Notes: generated from the sequence alone by a model not told the origin. Shown: positions 1 to 11,723, numbered from the stretch's first letter. The stretch: DNA of 64,000 bases from Streptomyces sp. ERV7 (GCF_001653515.1 NZ_LYOY01000001.1:186001-250000), one strand, 5' to 3'. A program made the numbers and translations.

Positions 1-193
1 CAGCACACCGGGCAGCGCGAGCGCGGCCGAGGTGTCGAGGGAGACGACCGTGCCGCGCGCGATCGTGCACCGGCCAGGCGTGGACCCGCCCCGGCGGCCC
101 GTACTCCGTCGCGTACTTGGCGGTGCCGGTCACCTTCGCGCGGCCCTCCCGGCGCTCGACGGACGCGCCCAGTGCGCTCGGGGTCGGTCCCAC
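1..193 (-). CDS. Molybdopterin-binding (large) subunit of a xanthine-dehydrogenase-type enzyme; 5'-end only, frameshifted
   Basis: Only the start of the gene lies in the window; the rest runs off the left edge. The GTG start at 193 follows GAGAGGAG with a 7-nt gap and comes 22 nt after the FAD subunit, so it is the last gene of a Fe-S/FAD/Mo operon. The first 50 or so codons read as a normal N-terminus ending VHAWPV. The next family-like stretch, TIARGTVVSLDTSAA, is in another frame, so about 5 nt (or 2) are missing near position 66-67. Read literally, the protein loses similarity there. The large subunit normally carries the molybdopterin cofactor and oxidises purines or aldehydes. The frameshift may be a real mutation or a sequencing error. 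Confidence 0.75.
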   Translation of the reverse strand, partial: MGPTPSALGASVERREGRAKVTGTAKYATEYGPPGRVHAWPVHDRARHGRLPRHLGRARAARCA

Positions 194-215
194 GGCGGCT
201 CTCCTCTCGGGGTGT

Positions 216-1202
216 TCAGGGCCGCGCGACGAGCGAACCGAGGACTTCGCTCGCGAGGTCGCGGGCGAGCGACACCTTGTACGCGTTGTCCCGCAGCGGT
301 ACGGCGGCCTCCAACTCGGCCTCCACGGCCCGGGCGACCGCCTCGGGGGTGGCCGCCCCGCCGAGCAGCGCGGCCTCCGTCCGCCGGGCCCGCCACGGGC
401 GGTGGGCCAGACCGCCGAACGCGACCCCGATGTGCCGGACCGCTCCGCCCTCCACATGGACCACGGCGGCGACCGAGGCGAGCGCGAAGGCGTACGACGC
501 CCGGTCGCGCGCCTTGCGGTAGCGCGAGACGGCGCCGCCGGGCAGGGGCGGCAGGAGCACCCCGGTGATGAGTTCACCCGGGCCGATCACGGTGTCCTGG
601 TCCGGGCTGTCCTGCGGCAGCCGGTGGAACTCGGTCAGCTCGACCGTCCGGCCGCCGCCCGGCCCGGCCATCTCCACCACCGCGTCCAGGGCAGCCAGCG
701 CGACGGCCAGATCGGAGGGATGGGTGGCGACGCAGTGCTCCGAGTGGCCGAGCACCGCGTGGTCGCGATTGACTCCGGTCAGCGCGCCGCAGCCGCTGCC
801 CGGCACCCGCTTGTTGCAGGGCTTGCCCAGGTCCTGGAAGTAGGCGCAGCGGGTGCGCTGGAGGAGGTTTCCCGCCGTGGTGGCCACATTGCGCAACTGG
901 CCCGAGGCGCCGCTGAGCAGCGCCTGCGACAGCACCGGATACCGCTCGCGGACCAGCGGGTGCGCGGCGAGGTCGCTGTTGCGTACGGTCGCGCCGATCC
1001 GCAGCGCGCCGTCGGGCAGCTCCTCCACCTGGTCGAGGGGCAGCCGGCTGATGTCGATGAGCACCTCGGGCCGCTCCACACCGAGCTTCATCAGGTCGAC
1101 GAGGTTGGTGCCGCCGCCCAGGTACCGGGCCTCGGGGCGGCCCGCGTGGGCGGCGGCGGCCTCCGCGACGCTCCGGGCGCGCACATAGGTCACCGGCTTC
1201 AC
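216..1202 (-). CDS. FAD-binding (medium) subunit of a xanthine-dehydrogenase-type molybdenum hydroxylase
   Basis: This 328-aa protein has the layout of the FAD subunit, which passes electrons from the Fe-S clusters to NAD+ or another acceptor. The N-terminal PCMH-type FAD-binding segment shows [13 protein letters not shown] (about residues 25-37), and the family motif [15 protein letters not shown] follows near residue 110. The C-terminal part is the CO-dehydrogenase flavoprotein domain. The GTG start at 1202 overlaps the stop of the Fe-S subunit by 4 nt (GTGA), giving translational coupling and fixing the start. Substrate cannot be told from this subunit. The length is normal and no damage is seen. 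Confidence 0.9.
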   Translation of the reverse strand: MKPVTYVRARSVAEAAAAHAGRPEARYLGGGTNLVDLMKLGVERPEVLIDISRLPLDQVEELPDGALRIGATVRNSDLAAHPLVRERYPVLSQALLSGASGQLRNVATTAGNLLQRTRCAYFQDLGKPCNKRVPGSGCGALTGVNRDHAVLGHSEHCVATHPSDLAVALAALDAVVEMAGPGGGRTVELTEFHRLPQDSPDQDTVIGPGELITGVLLPPLPGGAVSRYRKARDRASYAFALASVAAVVHVEGGAVRHIGVAFGGLAHRPWRARRTEAALLGGAATPEAVARAVEAELEAAVPLRDNAYKVSLARDLASEVLGSLVARP

Positions 1203-1834
1203 GCGGTCACCTCCCTGGCGGCCATGTCCCGTACGACCACTTCCTGCACCGCCTCCACGATGTGCGGATAAGCCCCGCAGCGGCACAGGTTGCCGCTGAG
1301 CCGCTCCCTGATCTCCTCGGCGGTCAGATGCACCGGGGCGTCGTTCGGCCGTTCGGTGTCGGTGACGACCGAGGGCCGGCCGGATCTGGCCTCCTCCAGC
1401 ATGCCCACGGCCGAGCAGAGCTGGCCCGGTGTGCAGTAGCCGCACTGGAGCGCGTCCCGGTCCAGGAACGCCTGTTGCAGGGGATGCAGCGCACCGTCCA
1501 CGCCCGTCGCGTCGGCGAGCCCCTCCACGGTGACGACCTCGCACCCCTCCTGAGCGACGGCCAGCAGCAGACAGCTGTTGACCCGTCTGCCGTCGACGAG
1601 CACCGTGCACGCCCCGCACTGGCCCTGGTCGCAGCCCTTCTTCGACCCGGTCAGGGCGAGGTGCTCGCGCAGCAGGTCGAGCAGTGTGGTGCGGTGGTCG
1701 AGTTCGAGGACGTGGACGGTGTCGTTCACCCGCAGGGTCACGCGCGAATGCGTCGGCGGGAGCACGCCGCCCCGGTCGACCGGGTCGGAGCCGGGTCCGG
1801 GACCGGGGTCACGCGGGCCATCGCTTGCTTCCAT
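1199..1834 (-). CDS. [2Fe-2S] iron-sulfur subunit of a xanthine-dehydrogenase-type molybdenum hydroxylase
   Basis: This 211-aa small subunit holds both [2Fe-2S] clusters. A plant-type ferredoxin domain has Cys68, Cys73, Cys76 and Cys88 (CDQGQCGAC plus a downstream Cys). The helical domain has CGYC (131-134) and CRC (184-186). The N-terminal 30 residues, rich in Pro and Gly, extend beyond the usual domain and contain no Tat signal, so a cytoplasmic enzyme is likely. The ATG at 1834 has GAGGAG 8 nt upstream; a GTG two codons earlier sits too close to it. It is first in the three-gene operon, followed with 4-nt overlap by the FAD subunit. It is divergent from the ligase at 2012. Confidence 0.92.
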   Translation of the reverse strand: MEASDGPRDPGPGPGSDPVDRGGVLPPTHSRVTLRVNDTVHVLELDHRTTLLDLLREHLALTGSKKGCDQGQCGACTVLVDGRRVNSCLLLAVAQEGCEVVTVEGLADATGVDGALHPLQQAFLDRDALQCGYCTPGQLCSAVGMLEEARSGRPSVVTDTERPNDAPVHLTAEEIRERLSGNLCRCGAYPHIVEAVQEVVVRDMAAREVTA

Positions 1835-2011
1835 CCTCACGGCTCCTCGTTCTGGCGGGTCGGTGGCGGTCTGACGGGTCGGCGGAGTCTCCACCCTCGT
1901 ACAGCCGGGGCCCCGCGGCATCTCGGCGGCACCCTCGCACCGGGCCCGTACCGGCCGACTGGCGCAAACCCACGCCGGTTCGCGCGGTCCGGAGGCGGGT
2001 AACCAAGTGTC

Positions 2012-3103
2012 ATGCTCACCTTTGGGGTCGAAGAAGAGTATTTGCTGGTGGACCCCGTGACCGGCCGGCCCCTGCCCCGTTCGGAAGAAGTACGGGCGCT
2101 GACCGGACCGGAGACGGTCGAGGAGCCGGAGGTGCAGCTTGAGCTGCTCCAGGCTCAGGTGGAGGTGGCGACCCCGGTCTGCCTGGGGCTGGCGGAGCTG
2201 GGCGGCCATCTGGTGCGGCTGCGGCACACGGTGGGGACCGCGGCGGAGCAGCTGGGCTGCAGAGTCGCCGCCGTGGGGGCCGCCCCCGTCAACGGCGCGG
2301 GCCCCGTCCCGGTCACTCCGCGGCCCCGCTATCTGGCGATGCAGACGAACGCGGGGCAGCTGGTCGACGAGCAGTTGATCAACGGCATGCATGTGCACGT
2401 CGGCGTGCCCGACCGCGAGGTCGGCGTCGCCGTGCTCAACCGGATCCGCGTCTGGCTGCCCACCCTCCTCGCGATGTCGGTCAACTCACCGCTGTGGGAC
2501 GGCCGTACCACCGGATTCGCCAGCTGGCGCACCCTGGTCTTCAGCCGCTGGCCCGTCAGCGGCCCCCCGCCGCGGTTCGCCGACCTCGACGACTACGAGA
2601 GCCGCACGGAGGCCCTCATCACGGCCGGTGCGGTCAGCGACAGCGGACAGCTCTACTGGCACGCGCGCCTCTCCGAGCGCTACCCCACCATCGAGGTGCG
2701 CTGTCTGGACGTACAGGTGCGGGTGGACGAGGCGGTGATGCTCGCCGGGATCATCCGCGCCCTGGTCGCCACCGCCATCCGCGAGCACAAGGACGGCGAC
2801 CCCGTACCGGAATGCCCGCTCGAGTTGCTCCAGGCCGCGACCTGGCGCGCGGCCCGGGAAGGACTCAACGGTGTACTCCTCGACCCCGCCGGAGAGCGCC
2901 GCAGCTGCGGCGACGTGCTGTGCCGGCTGGCGCGGCACATCGGTCCGGCACTGGAGGCGGCGGGCGACGGGCTTGAGGTGAACTCCCTGATGCAGCGTCT
3001 GCTGCGCCGGGGAACGGGCGCCGACCGGCAGCACCGGGCCTTCACGGAAGGCGGCATTCCGGCAGTGATCGACCTGGTCACCAGCCAGAGCGTCAGGGTC
3101 TGA
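2012..3103 (+). CDS. Carboxylate-amine ligase, YbdK / glutamate-cysteine ligase 2 family
   Basis: The 363-aa protein opens with [14 protein letters not shown], the signature of the GCS2 family, whose members form a gamma-glutamyl bond to cysteine or a related amine using ATP. Further family blocks are INGMHVHVG (about residue 122), [13 protein letters not shown] and [13 protein letters not shown] (about residue 220). It is a typical single-domain length. Actinobacteria carry several paralogues, some acting in ergothioneine or mycothiol-like pathways, and the amine acceptor cannot be inferred here. There is no Shine-Dalgarno at normal spacing; TAACCA sits six bases before the ATG, so a leaderless transcript is possible. 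It converges on the UvrA-like gene. Confidence 0.85.
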   Translation: MLTFGVEEEYLLVDPVTGRPLPRSEEVRALTGPETVEEPEVQLELLQAQVEVATPVCLGLAELGGHLVRLRHTVGTAAEQLGCRVAAVGAAPVNGAGPVPVTPRPRYLAMQTNAGQLVDEQLINGMHVHVGVPDREVGVAVLNRIRVWLPTLLAMSVNSPLWDGRTTGFASWRTLVFSRWPVSGPPPRFADLDDYESRTEALITAGAVSDSGQLYWHARLSERYPTIEVRCLDVQVRVDEAVMLAGIIRALVATAIREHKDGDPVPECPLELLQAATWRAAREGLNGVLLDPAGERRSCGDVLCRLARHIGPALEAAGDGLEVNSLMQRLLRRGTGADRQHRAFTEGGIPAVIDLVTSQSVRV

Positions 3104-3119
3104 GAGCCTGTCTTTGAAC

Positions 3120-3151
3120 GCGCTTCGCCGGCCGGCACGGCGGCGAAGCGC
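3120..3151. terminator. Bidirectional terminator between convergent ligase and UvrA-like genes
   Basis: An 11-bp perfect inverted repeat (GCGCTTCGCCG and its complement) surrounds a 10-nt loop and lies exactly between the two converging stop codons. There is no U-tract, as is usual in Streptomyces. Confidence 0.65.
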
Positions 3152-5548
<2,397 letters not shown>

Positions 5549-5860
5549 CGTGTCTCCCTCTGCCGTATGGGGGGCGCCTTTCGCGATCCACTCCGGGGCC
5601 GCGCCCGGACCGATCTAACCAGCTTCGGCGGACGGCGTCGCCCCCGATGACGGAACCCGGTGCGGGCAGGCTCCGGGCATTCACCAGGCCTCGCACCGCG
5701 AGCCGCCCCTCGAACACACCGCGAATTCCTTCGAATTGCGCCCGCCGCATACATACAGCCCCGGTCGAGGGAAAACCGGCGCCACGAAATGAACGCACAC
5801 GGGCCCGCATCCCGGCCCTCCGCCCCATTCCTCGGAGTTGGCGAATTCCGGTGCACATGC
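5549..5860. other. Intergenic region upstream of the UvrA-like gene, no gene recognised
   Basis: About 310 bases hold the promoter side of the UvrA-like gene on the minus strand. Long GC-rich open frames cross it on both strands, but none shows family resemblance or a credible ribosome site. A short AT-richer patch near 5723-5740 contains AATTC-CTTC-GAATT, a 5-bp inverted repeat of unknown meaning. Confidence 0.5.
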
Positions 5861-5900
5861 AGCGGGGCCGCCCGGGTTCTTGGCCCAGGGCGGCCCCGCT
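5861..5900. terminator. Strong stem-loop terminator downstream of PRC-barrel gene
   Basis: A perfect 13-bp inverted repeat (AGCGGGGCCGCCC with its complement) closes a 14-nt loop. It lies about 80 nt beyond the PRC-barrel stop codon and before the UvrA-like promoter region, so it likely insulates the two minus-strand genes. Confidence 0.7.
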
Positions 5901-5916
5901 GAGGCAAGGCTTTCTC

Positions 5917-5950
5917 TCACTCGTGCTCTTACTCGTGCTCTTACTCATGT
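5917..5950. repeat. Tandem 12-bp repeat (ACTCGTGCTCTT), about 2.8 copies
   Basis: Two exact copies of ACTCGTGCTCTT are followed by a degenerate third (ACTCATGTCTCT). The array sits between the PRC-barrel stop codon and its terminator. On the minus strand it could encode a short Lys/Ser/Thr-rich peptide starting at an ATG, but the ribosome site is weak. Confidence 0.7.
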
Positions 5951-5978
5951 CTCTTGCTGGATGTTCCTGATGCCGATG

Positions 5979-6335
5979 TCAGACGACCGGCGGGCGACCG
6001 CTGTAATAGCCACCGACCTGGTCGTGATAGCCGGTGTCGCCGAGGTGCTTCTCCCGGTCGAACTCGGGGGCGGCCTTGATCTGAGCCTTCGTACGGTCCA
6101 CGTAGACCTTCTTCTCGGCCGCGTCGAGCTGTGTCACGGTACCCGCGGGCAGCAGCACGTGCTTGCCGAAGATCCACACTCCGGTGTCGACCACGATGTA
6201 CGCGGAGCCGACCTCGTCAGAGTGCTTGTCGACCTTGCCGATGCTCCCGTCGGTCGCCTCGACGCTCCAGCCCCGCAGATCCGCGCCCGCGAGATGGCCA
6301 CTGGTTTCCGGGTAGCCCCAGATGTTCTCCGTCAT
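5979..6335 (-). CDS. PRC-barrel domain protein
   Basis: This 118-aa soluble protein begins with WGYPETSGHLAGADLRGW and continues with DGSIGKVDKHSDEVGSAYIV, the beta-barrel repeat pattern of PRC-barrel proteins. These are related to the photosynthetic reaction-centre H subunit and to RimM. A second half with TVTQLDAAEKKVYVDRTK completes the barrel. The tail is Gly/Tyr-rich. Streptomyces genomes hold many such proteins near stress genes; their biochemical role is not known. It sits next to a 53-aa membrane protein and an SDR enzyme that both have sigma-B-type promoters. No such promoter is seen directly upstream of this gene. Confidence 0.8.
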   Translation of the reverse strand: MTENIWGYPETSGHLAGADLRGWSVEATDGSIGKVDKHSDEVGSAYIVVDTGVWIFGKHVLLPAGTVTQLDAAEKKVYVDRTKAQIKAAPEFDREKHLGDTGYHDQVGGYYSGRPPVV

Positions 6336-6485
6336 GAAACGTGATTCCTTTCGTATGGTGCGTCGGAAGAGCGCCTCCGCGTAAATCCTTCGGTGACGCT
6401 CTCTCCCGACGGACCGGGTGCCCGGGTTCTCCCGGCCGACACATCGCGTTTTCGGCCGTGACGGAACCTCCCGCGCGGAACACCG

Positions 6486-6647
6486 CTACCAGCGGTACCA
6501 GCGGCCGGATCCGCCCCGCGGCCTGGCGACGAAGCCGATCAGCCACAGGACCAGTACCGCGATCGCGATCCACCACAGGACTTTGAGTGCGAAGCCGGCG
6601 CCGAAAAGGATCAGAACCAGCAGTAGAACGAGGAGCAAGGGGACCAT
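6486..6647 (-). CDS. 53-aa hydrophobic membrane protein
   Basis: The reading frame is open further upstream, but the real start is the ATG at 6647: GGAGG lies 9 nt upstream, and the protein then begins directly with a membrane segment. It is nearly all membrane: one long or two short hydrophobic helices (MVPLLLVLLLVLILFG and a segment near residues 23-40). A basic, Trp-containing tail (about residues 41-53) presumably faces the cytoplasm. Small conserved proteins of this kind are common in Streptomyces stress regulons, and their function is unknown. A sigma-B-type promoter is placed 38 nt upstream, which supports stress induction. Confidence 0.8.
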   Translation of the reverse strand: MVPLLLVLLLVLILFGAGFALKVLWWIAIAVLVLWLIGFVARPRGGSGRWYRW

Positions 6648-6684
6648 GGAAATCAACCTCCAGCCCTCCGTGTGCCCCCATTGG

Positions 6685-6708
6685 GTACCCACACACATTT
6701 CGCCAGCC
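6685..6708 (-). promoter_or_regulatory. Sigma-B-type promoter for the 53-aa membrane protein
   Basis: On the minus strand GGCT is followed after 14 nt by GGGTAC. This fits the Streptomyces sigma-B consensus GNNT-N14-16-GGGTAY and is correctly placed upstream of the ATG at 6647. Confidence 0.55.
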
Positions 6709-6757
6709 GATTTATCAGCGGCCGCATTCCCGGCCTTCACACGGCACCCATTCAGGG

Positions 6758-6782
6758 GAATGGGGAGGCTTCTGAGGGGTAC
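6758..6782 (+). promoter_or_regulatory. Sigma-B-type promoter for the SDR gene
   Basis: GAAT, a 15-nt spacer and GGGTAC match the Streptomyces sigma-B consensus. The site is about 80 nt upstream of the SDR start codon and is oriented towards it. Confidence 0.55.
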
Positions 6783-6862
6783 CCCACCGCAGGGCCGCCC
6801 CGCGGCCTCCCGGCCACCCCGGGGAAGCCGGGCCGGGGACAGGAAGAGTACGGGACGGGATC

Positions 6863-7873
6863 ATGCCGCAGACCGTGGTGATCACCGGTGCCAGCGCCGG
6901 GGTCGGCCGTGCCACCGCCCGGCTGTTCGCGCGGCGCGGCGCCAACATCGCACTCCTCGCACGCGGCCGGGCGGGGCTCGACGCCGCCGCCGCGGAGGTG
7001 GAGGAGGCCGGCGGACGGGCCCTGGTCCTGCCCACCGACGTCGCCCACCACCAGGAGGTGGAGAAGGCGGCGGAGCTGACGGAGGCCGAGTTCGGCCCGA
7101 TCGACGTATGGATCAACGTCGCCTTCACCTCCGTCTTCGCCCCCTTCGCCGAGATCGGGCCCGAGGAGTTCCAGCGCGTGACGGACGTGTCGTACCTGGG
7201 CTTCGTCCACGGCACCCGCGCCGCCCTCGACCGGATGGTCCCGCGCGACCGCGGCGCCGTCGTCCAGGTCGGCTCCGCCCTCGGCGAGCGCTCCATCCCG
7301 CTCCAGTCCGCCTACTGCGGCGCGAAGCACGCCGTCAACGGCTTCACCTCGTCGGTGCGCACCGAACTCCTGCACCACGGCAGCCACGTGCGCGTCACCG
7401 TGGTGCAGTTGCCCGCCGTCAACACCCCGCAGTTCTCCTGGGTGCGCTCGCGGCTGCCGAAGCACCCGCGGCCGGTGCCGCCGATCTACCAGCCCGAGGT
7501 CGTCGCCCGCACCATCGCGTACGCGGCGGACCACCCCGGCCGCAAGCAGTACTACGTCGGTGCCTCCACGGTCGCCACCCTCTGGGCCAACCGGTTCGCC
7601 CCGGCCGCCCTTGACCGCTATCTCGCCCGTACGGGCTACTCGGCGCAGCAGACCGACTCCCCCGCGCCCACCACCGGGCCGGGCAACCTGTGGCGGCCCC
7701 TCGACGACCGTCCGGGCGAGGACCACGGCGCCCACGGCGCCTTCGACGGGAGTGCGACCCCGCGCTCGCCCCAGGCGGCCCTCGCCCGCCACCCCGCGCT
7801 CGCGGCCGGGGCGGGCGCCCTGGCCGTGGCGGCCGCGCGGCGGTGGTCGAAGGCACGCCGCGCGGGCGGCTGA
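6863..7873 (+). CDS. SDR-family oxidoreductase with C-terminal extension
   Basis: The 336-aa protein starts with the Rossmann nucleotide-binding motif TGASAGVG (residues 8-15). It has the catalytic YCGAK near residue 152, preceded by the Ser of VQVGSALGERS. The usual NNAG motif is replaced by NVAF (about residue 92), a common variant in this subgroup. Classical SDRs have about 250 residues. This one has a further 80 or so, Pro/Gly-rich, ending in a hydrophobic stretch and a basic tail, which suggests membrane association. Substrate is unknown. The sigma-B-type promoter upstream and stress-gene neighbours suggest a general stress role. Confidence 0.85.
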   Translation: MPQTVVITGASAGVGRATARLFARRGANIALLARGRAGLDAAAAEVEEAGGRALVLPTDVAHHQEVEKAAELTEAEFGPIDVWINVAFTSVFAPFAEIGPEEFQRVTDVSYLGFVHGTRAALDRMVPRDRGAVVQVGSALGERSIPLQSAYCGAKHAVNGFTSSVRTELLHHGSHVRVTVVQLPAVNTPQFSWVRSRLPKHPRPVPPIYQPEVVARTIAYAADHPGRKQYYVGASTVATLWANRFAPAALDRYLARTGYSAQQTDSPAPTTGPGNLWRPLDDRPGEDHGAHGAFDGSATPRSPQAALARHPALAAGAGALAVAAARRWSKARRAGG

Positions 7874-7886
7874 GCCGCTCGCCCCT

Positions 7887-8000
7887 TAACTCAGTTCCGC
7901 GCACACGGCCCTGTACACCACCTACTTCGAGCGCCTGACCCCGGTCGCGGGCGCCGCGGATCTCCTGCGGGCGCTGGACGGGCGGGGCTCGGTGGGGAGT
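7887..8000 (+). pseudogene. Remnant of a HAD-family hydrolase
   Basis: Just after an in-frame stop (7887), one frame reads ALYTTYFERLTPVAGAADLL and then RALDGRG. This closely resembles the cap-domain region of HAD phosphatases (the segment before the VVLATSA motif). Neither the N-terminal DxD motif nor the rest of the enzyme is present, and no start or ribosome site precedes it. It is best read as a roughly 30-codon leftover of a deleted gene, in the same 1-kb stretch as another remnant (8491-8784). Confidence 0.45.
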
Positions 8001-8053
8001 GGCTGGCGAGCGTTCCGTGTACGCCCGCGTCCGCCGCCGGTCCCTCGCGGCTC

Positions 8054-8443
8054 CTACCGCCCCCGCAGCCGCAGTTGCAGATCCACTTCCTGGTCGCCCG
8101 AGGCCGTGCCCGCGTCCTCCACCTCGTACGTCCGGTGCAGGACATCGCGCAGCCGGGCCACCGCGACCGGGCCGCCCTGAACGTCGACGGTCACCGTGTC
8201 GCCCAGTGCGGACCGGCTGACCTCCTCCGGCACCCGGGAGGTGTCGAAGCTCGCCGTCCACACGGTCGGACGCGCCGGATCCGGGCCCATGGGCCCATGA
8301 CCGGCTCCCTCGGCACCCGCGTCCACCGAGAAGTACCGGCACAGCGCGGCCAGCACCGTCTCGGCGTCGGCCGCCGAACACGCGCTGAGCACCACCTGGA
8401 CACGCTGTTCCGGCGGCGCCTGGTCTGCCGCGGTGGGTTTCAT
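8054..8443 (-). CDS. Conserved hypothetical protein, 129 aa
   Basis: The family is not recognised. The ATG at 8443 has GGAGGAG about 8 nt upstream. The first 12 residues are Pro/Gln-rich. They are followed by a region predicted to mix strands and helices: RVQVVLSACSAADAETVLAA, then FDTSRVPEEV, and the C-terminal VARLRDVLHRTYEV. The Cys after VLSA may be incidental. There is no signal peptide or membrane segment. It lies in the stress-gene cluster between two gene remnants, reading away from the FAD-oxidase fragment on the same strand. Confidence 0.7.
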   Translation of the reverse strand: MKPTAADQAPPEQRVQVVLSACSAADAETVLAALCRYFSVDAGAEGAGHGPMGPDPARPTVWTASFDTSRVPEEVSRSALGDTVTVDVQGGPVAVARLRDVLHRTYEVEDAGTASGDQEVDLQLRLRGR

Positions 8444-8490
8444 GGGGTCACTCCTCCTGCCTCGGCCCCCGCGGGCCGCTCGTGCGTCGG

Positions 8491-8784
8491 TCACCGGGGC
8501 CCGGCACCCGGCCGGCCGCCCAGACTGGTGCCGCCGCCGCGCGAGAGCACCGGGGCGTCGTACTCCCGGCACACCGCGATCGCGGCGACCGCCGCCTCGA
8601 CGGTGTGCGGCACCACGACACCGATCGGCACCTGCTGGTAGTTCGAGGCATCGGTGGCGTAGGCCGCGCGGCTGCCCTCGTCGAAGCGCACCTCGCCGTC
8701 CACCCGGTCACGCAGCGCCCGCTCCAGCGAGGGGCGCTCCCGCCGCTCGCCGTCACGTGCGGCGGTCCGGCCGGTCGCGCCCAT
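8491..8784 (-). pseudogene. N-terminal fragment of an FAD-linked oxidase (D-lactate dehydrogenase/glycolate oxidase type)
   Basis: The 97 codons from the ATG at 8784 (GGAGAGG 6 nt upstream) match the start of large FAD/Fe-S dehydrogenases. LERALRDRVDGEVRFDEGSR and AAYATDASNYQQVPIGVV are followed by AVCREYDAPVLSRGGGTSL, the PCMH FAD-binding loop. Similarity ends right after GGGTSL, where GGRPGAGPR and a stop follow. Full-length relatives continue for hundreds of residues. The promoter and ribosome site are intact but the enzyme is gone, so this is a deletion remnant or an assembly gap. Confidence 0.75.
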
Positions 8785-8858
8785 GGGAAACCTCTCCGTC
8801 GACACCTCTGCGGCATCGGCCCGGCCCCACCGCGGGCCCGTCCGACGCGCTTGGCCCG

Positions 8859-8883
8859 GTACCCCTGCCAGGGAACCTCACAC
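8859..8883 (-). promoter_or_regulatory. Sigma-B-type promoter for the FAD-oxidase remnant
   Basis: On the minus strand GTGT, a 15-nt spacer and GGGTAC fit the sigma-B consensus. The site is about 75 nt upstream of the remnant's ATG, so the lost enzyme was probably stress-induced. Confidence 0.5.
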
Positions 8884-9016
8884 GGCCGCCCGGTGGATGT
8901 TTTCTTTCGCGCCCACCGGTCACCCGGCGTACACCGGCACGTCCGAAGGAGCGGTCCATGACCGAGTGAAGAACCGCAGGTCACCCCCAGGACCACCGCC
9001 CGATCAGGAGCCACCC

Positions 9017-9280
9017 ATGAACACCGTCACGCTCTCCCAGACGCTCGCCGCGAGCACCTCGGCCTCCTGGCTGTTCGTGATCGTGGGCGTCCTCGTCGTC
9101 GCCGTACTGATCGCGGCGTTCTGGTACGGCAGCCGCCGGGCCGCGCGACGGCCGATGCCCCCGCAGGAGCCCCAGCCGCGCGCGGACTCGTGGCAGACGC
9201 CCGACACCCCCGACGCCCCGCCGGGGCAGGGGCCGCCGGGGCAGGGGCCGGAGGCGCCGGAGCACGACCACCACATCTAG
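9017..9280 (+). CDS. Single-pass membrane protein, DUF6479-like
   Basis: This 87-aa protein has a short N-terminus and one membrane helix (about residues 16-38, SASWLFVIVGVLVVAVLIAA). A cytoplasmic-looking tail follows, rich in Arg then Pro/Gly/Gln and ending in a His-rich EHDHHI. The layout matches the Streptomyces DUF6479 family, of unknown function. The ATG at 9017 has AGGAG 7 nt upstream. The longer open frame that precedes it shows no conservation. It converges on the Dps gene 9 nt away. Confidence 0.75.
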   Translation: MNTVTLSQTLAASTSASWLFVIVGVLVVAVLIAAFWYGSRRAARRPMPPQEPQPRADSWQTPDTPDAPPGQGPPGQGPEAPEHDHHI

Positions 9281-9289
9281 GGCGAGGGG

Positions 9290-9772
9290 TCAGGCGTTCT
9301 CCGCCTGGAACATCCAGGCGTGCTTCTCCAGCTCCCCCGTCAGGCCGATGAGCAGGTCCTGGGTGACCGGATCCGGCTTCTCGGTCGCGGCGATCCGCTC
9401 GCGCATGCGCTCGACCACCCTGCCCAGGGCGACGACCAGCACCTGTACGGCCTCGGTGTCCTTGATCCAGCCCTCCGGAACGGTGCCGATGGCGGAGGAT
9501 CCGGCCACGGTGGCGGCCCGGCCGTCCGGGGTGACTCCGAGCGCGGAGGCGCGTTCGGCCACCACGTCGGAGTGCAGACGGGCCGTGGTGACCACGTCGT
9601 CGAGCTGGAGGTGGACCGAGCGGAAGCGCGGGCCCACCACGTTCCAGTGCACCTGCTTGGCCGCCAGCGACAGATCCACCAGATCCACCAGGGCGCCCTG
9701 CAGCGCGGTCCCCACCACCTTCAGGTCGGCATCCGGCAGCGAGCTCTTCACGGCAGCCACGGCGTTCTCCAT
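9290..9772 (-). CDS. Dps-family DNA-protection / ferritin-like protein
   Basis: The 160-aa protein has the Dps fold signature: AAKQVHWNVVGPRFRSVHLQ and the nearby Asp and Glu residues of the inter-subunit ferroxidase site (HWN about residue 45, then LDDVV and VVAERASALG). Dps forms dodecamers that oxidise and store iron and shield DNA under oxidative stress. The ATG at 9772 starts the family region, and AGGA lies about 8 nt upstream. Its place among sigma-B-type stress genes fits. The length is normal, and no DNA-binding Lys-rich tail is visible. Confidence 0.88.
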   Translation of the reverse strand: MENAVAAVKSSLPDADLKVVGTALQGALVDLVDLSLAAKQVHWNVVGPRFRSVHLQLDDVVTTARLHSDVVAERASALGVTPDGRAATVAGSSAIGTVPEGWIKDTEAVQVLVVALGRVVERMRERIAATEKPDPVTQDLLIGLTGELEKHAWMFQAENA

Positions 9773-9988
9773 TCCCTGAGTCCTGAGTACTGATCCCGGT
9801 GTGCGGGAGGTGAGCGGGAGGCGTGTGGTCTCCCTTCGGTGCGCCTTCCTTGAAACGCGAGGATCAAACCGGGCGCAGATCACCGGCACAGGCCACCGGC
9901 ACACCCGCATCGGACACGCCCACGGGCACACCTCCGCACACCCGACCCGCTGCCGGGGCTCCCACCCTGCGGAAATACCCTGGTCCCC

Positions 9989-10585
9989 ATGGAGCTCTCA
10001 GGACACATAGCCACCAACCGCCCGCTGCTCGTGCTGGCCGTCAAGGAAGAGGCGCAGTTCCTCGACACGGATCTGCCCGTCCTCCTCACCGGTATCGGCA
10101 AGGTGAACGCGGCGACCGCGCTGGCCACCGTCCTGGAGCGCGGGCCGTACCCCTCCCGCATCGTCAACCTGGGGACGGCCGGCGCGCTGCGCCCGGGGTG
10201 GACGGGGACCCACGTCATCGCCTCGGTGCTCCAGCACGACCTGGACAGCGACGTACTCGCCGCGCTGACCGGCGAGCTCTACGGCCCGCCGCTCGACCTG
10301 TCCGGGCAGGACGGGCAGGACGGGCCGACGCTGGCGACCGGCGACACGTTCATCGCGGACGAGGAGACGCGCACCCGCCTCGCGCTGCGCGCCCACCTCG
10401 TCGACATGGAGGGCTACGCGCTCGCGGCCGTCGCCCAGCGGGCCGGCGTTCCGCTCCACATGGTGAAGCACGTCAGCGACGAGGCGGGCGAGGGCGCGGC
10501 CAGGACGTGGCGCGAGTCGGTGGCCGACTGCGCCCGCGTCCTGGCGGCCTGGGCCGGGGCGAACATCCCCGAGTACGCCGTCTGA
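9989..10585 (+). CDS. Nucleosidase, phosphorylase/MTA-SAH nucleosidase superfamily
   Basis: The 198-aa protein carries PNP/UDP-phosphorylase superfamily blocks: VLLTGIGKVNAATALA (residues 31-46), VNLGTAGALRPGW (about 59-71), and LVDMEGYALAAVA (about 131-143). The last contains the ME segment that binds ribose, followed by HVSDEAG with the catalytic Asp. These enzymes cleave N-glycosidic bonds of methylthioadenosine, S-adenosylhomocysteine or related nucleosides. The exact substrate is not clear from sequence. There is no Shine-Dalgarno. TACCCT at 9976-9981 is placed so that the transcript would begin at the ATG, suggesting a leaderless mRNA. Confidence 0.8.
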   Translation: MELSGHIATNRPLLVLAVKEEAQFLDTDLPVLLTGIGKVNAATALATVLERGPYPSRIVNLGTAGALRPGWTGTHVIASVLQHDLDSDVLAALTGELYGPPLDLSGQDGQDGPTLATGDTFIADEETRTRLALRAHLVDMEGYALAAVAQRAGVPLHMVKHVSDEAGEGAARTWRESVADCARVLAAWAGANIPEYAV

Positions 10586-10615
10586 TCCCCGGCGGATGAC
10601 CCCCGGCGGACCCGC

Positions 10616-11674
<1,059 letters not shown>

Positions 11675-11723
11675 GACAGATTCCTCTCCGTGCACAGCCG
11701 GTGCGGCCGCCGAGTGGCGACCG

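Noticed and set aside
216..2398. Long overlapping open frames on both strands across the xanthine dehydrogenase region
   Set aside because: Their proteins are Arg/Pro/Gly-rich without family motifs. They are products of high GC content lying antisense or out of frame to recognised subunits.
9880..9960. CA-rich low-complexity stretch with repeated CGGCACAC-like words upstream of the nucleosidase gene
   Set aside because: Copies are irregular in spacing and sequence, so no CRISPR or defined repeat is supported.
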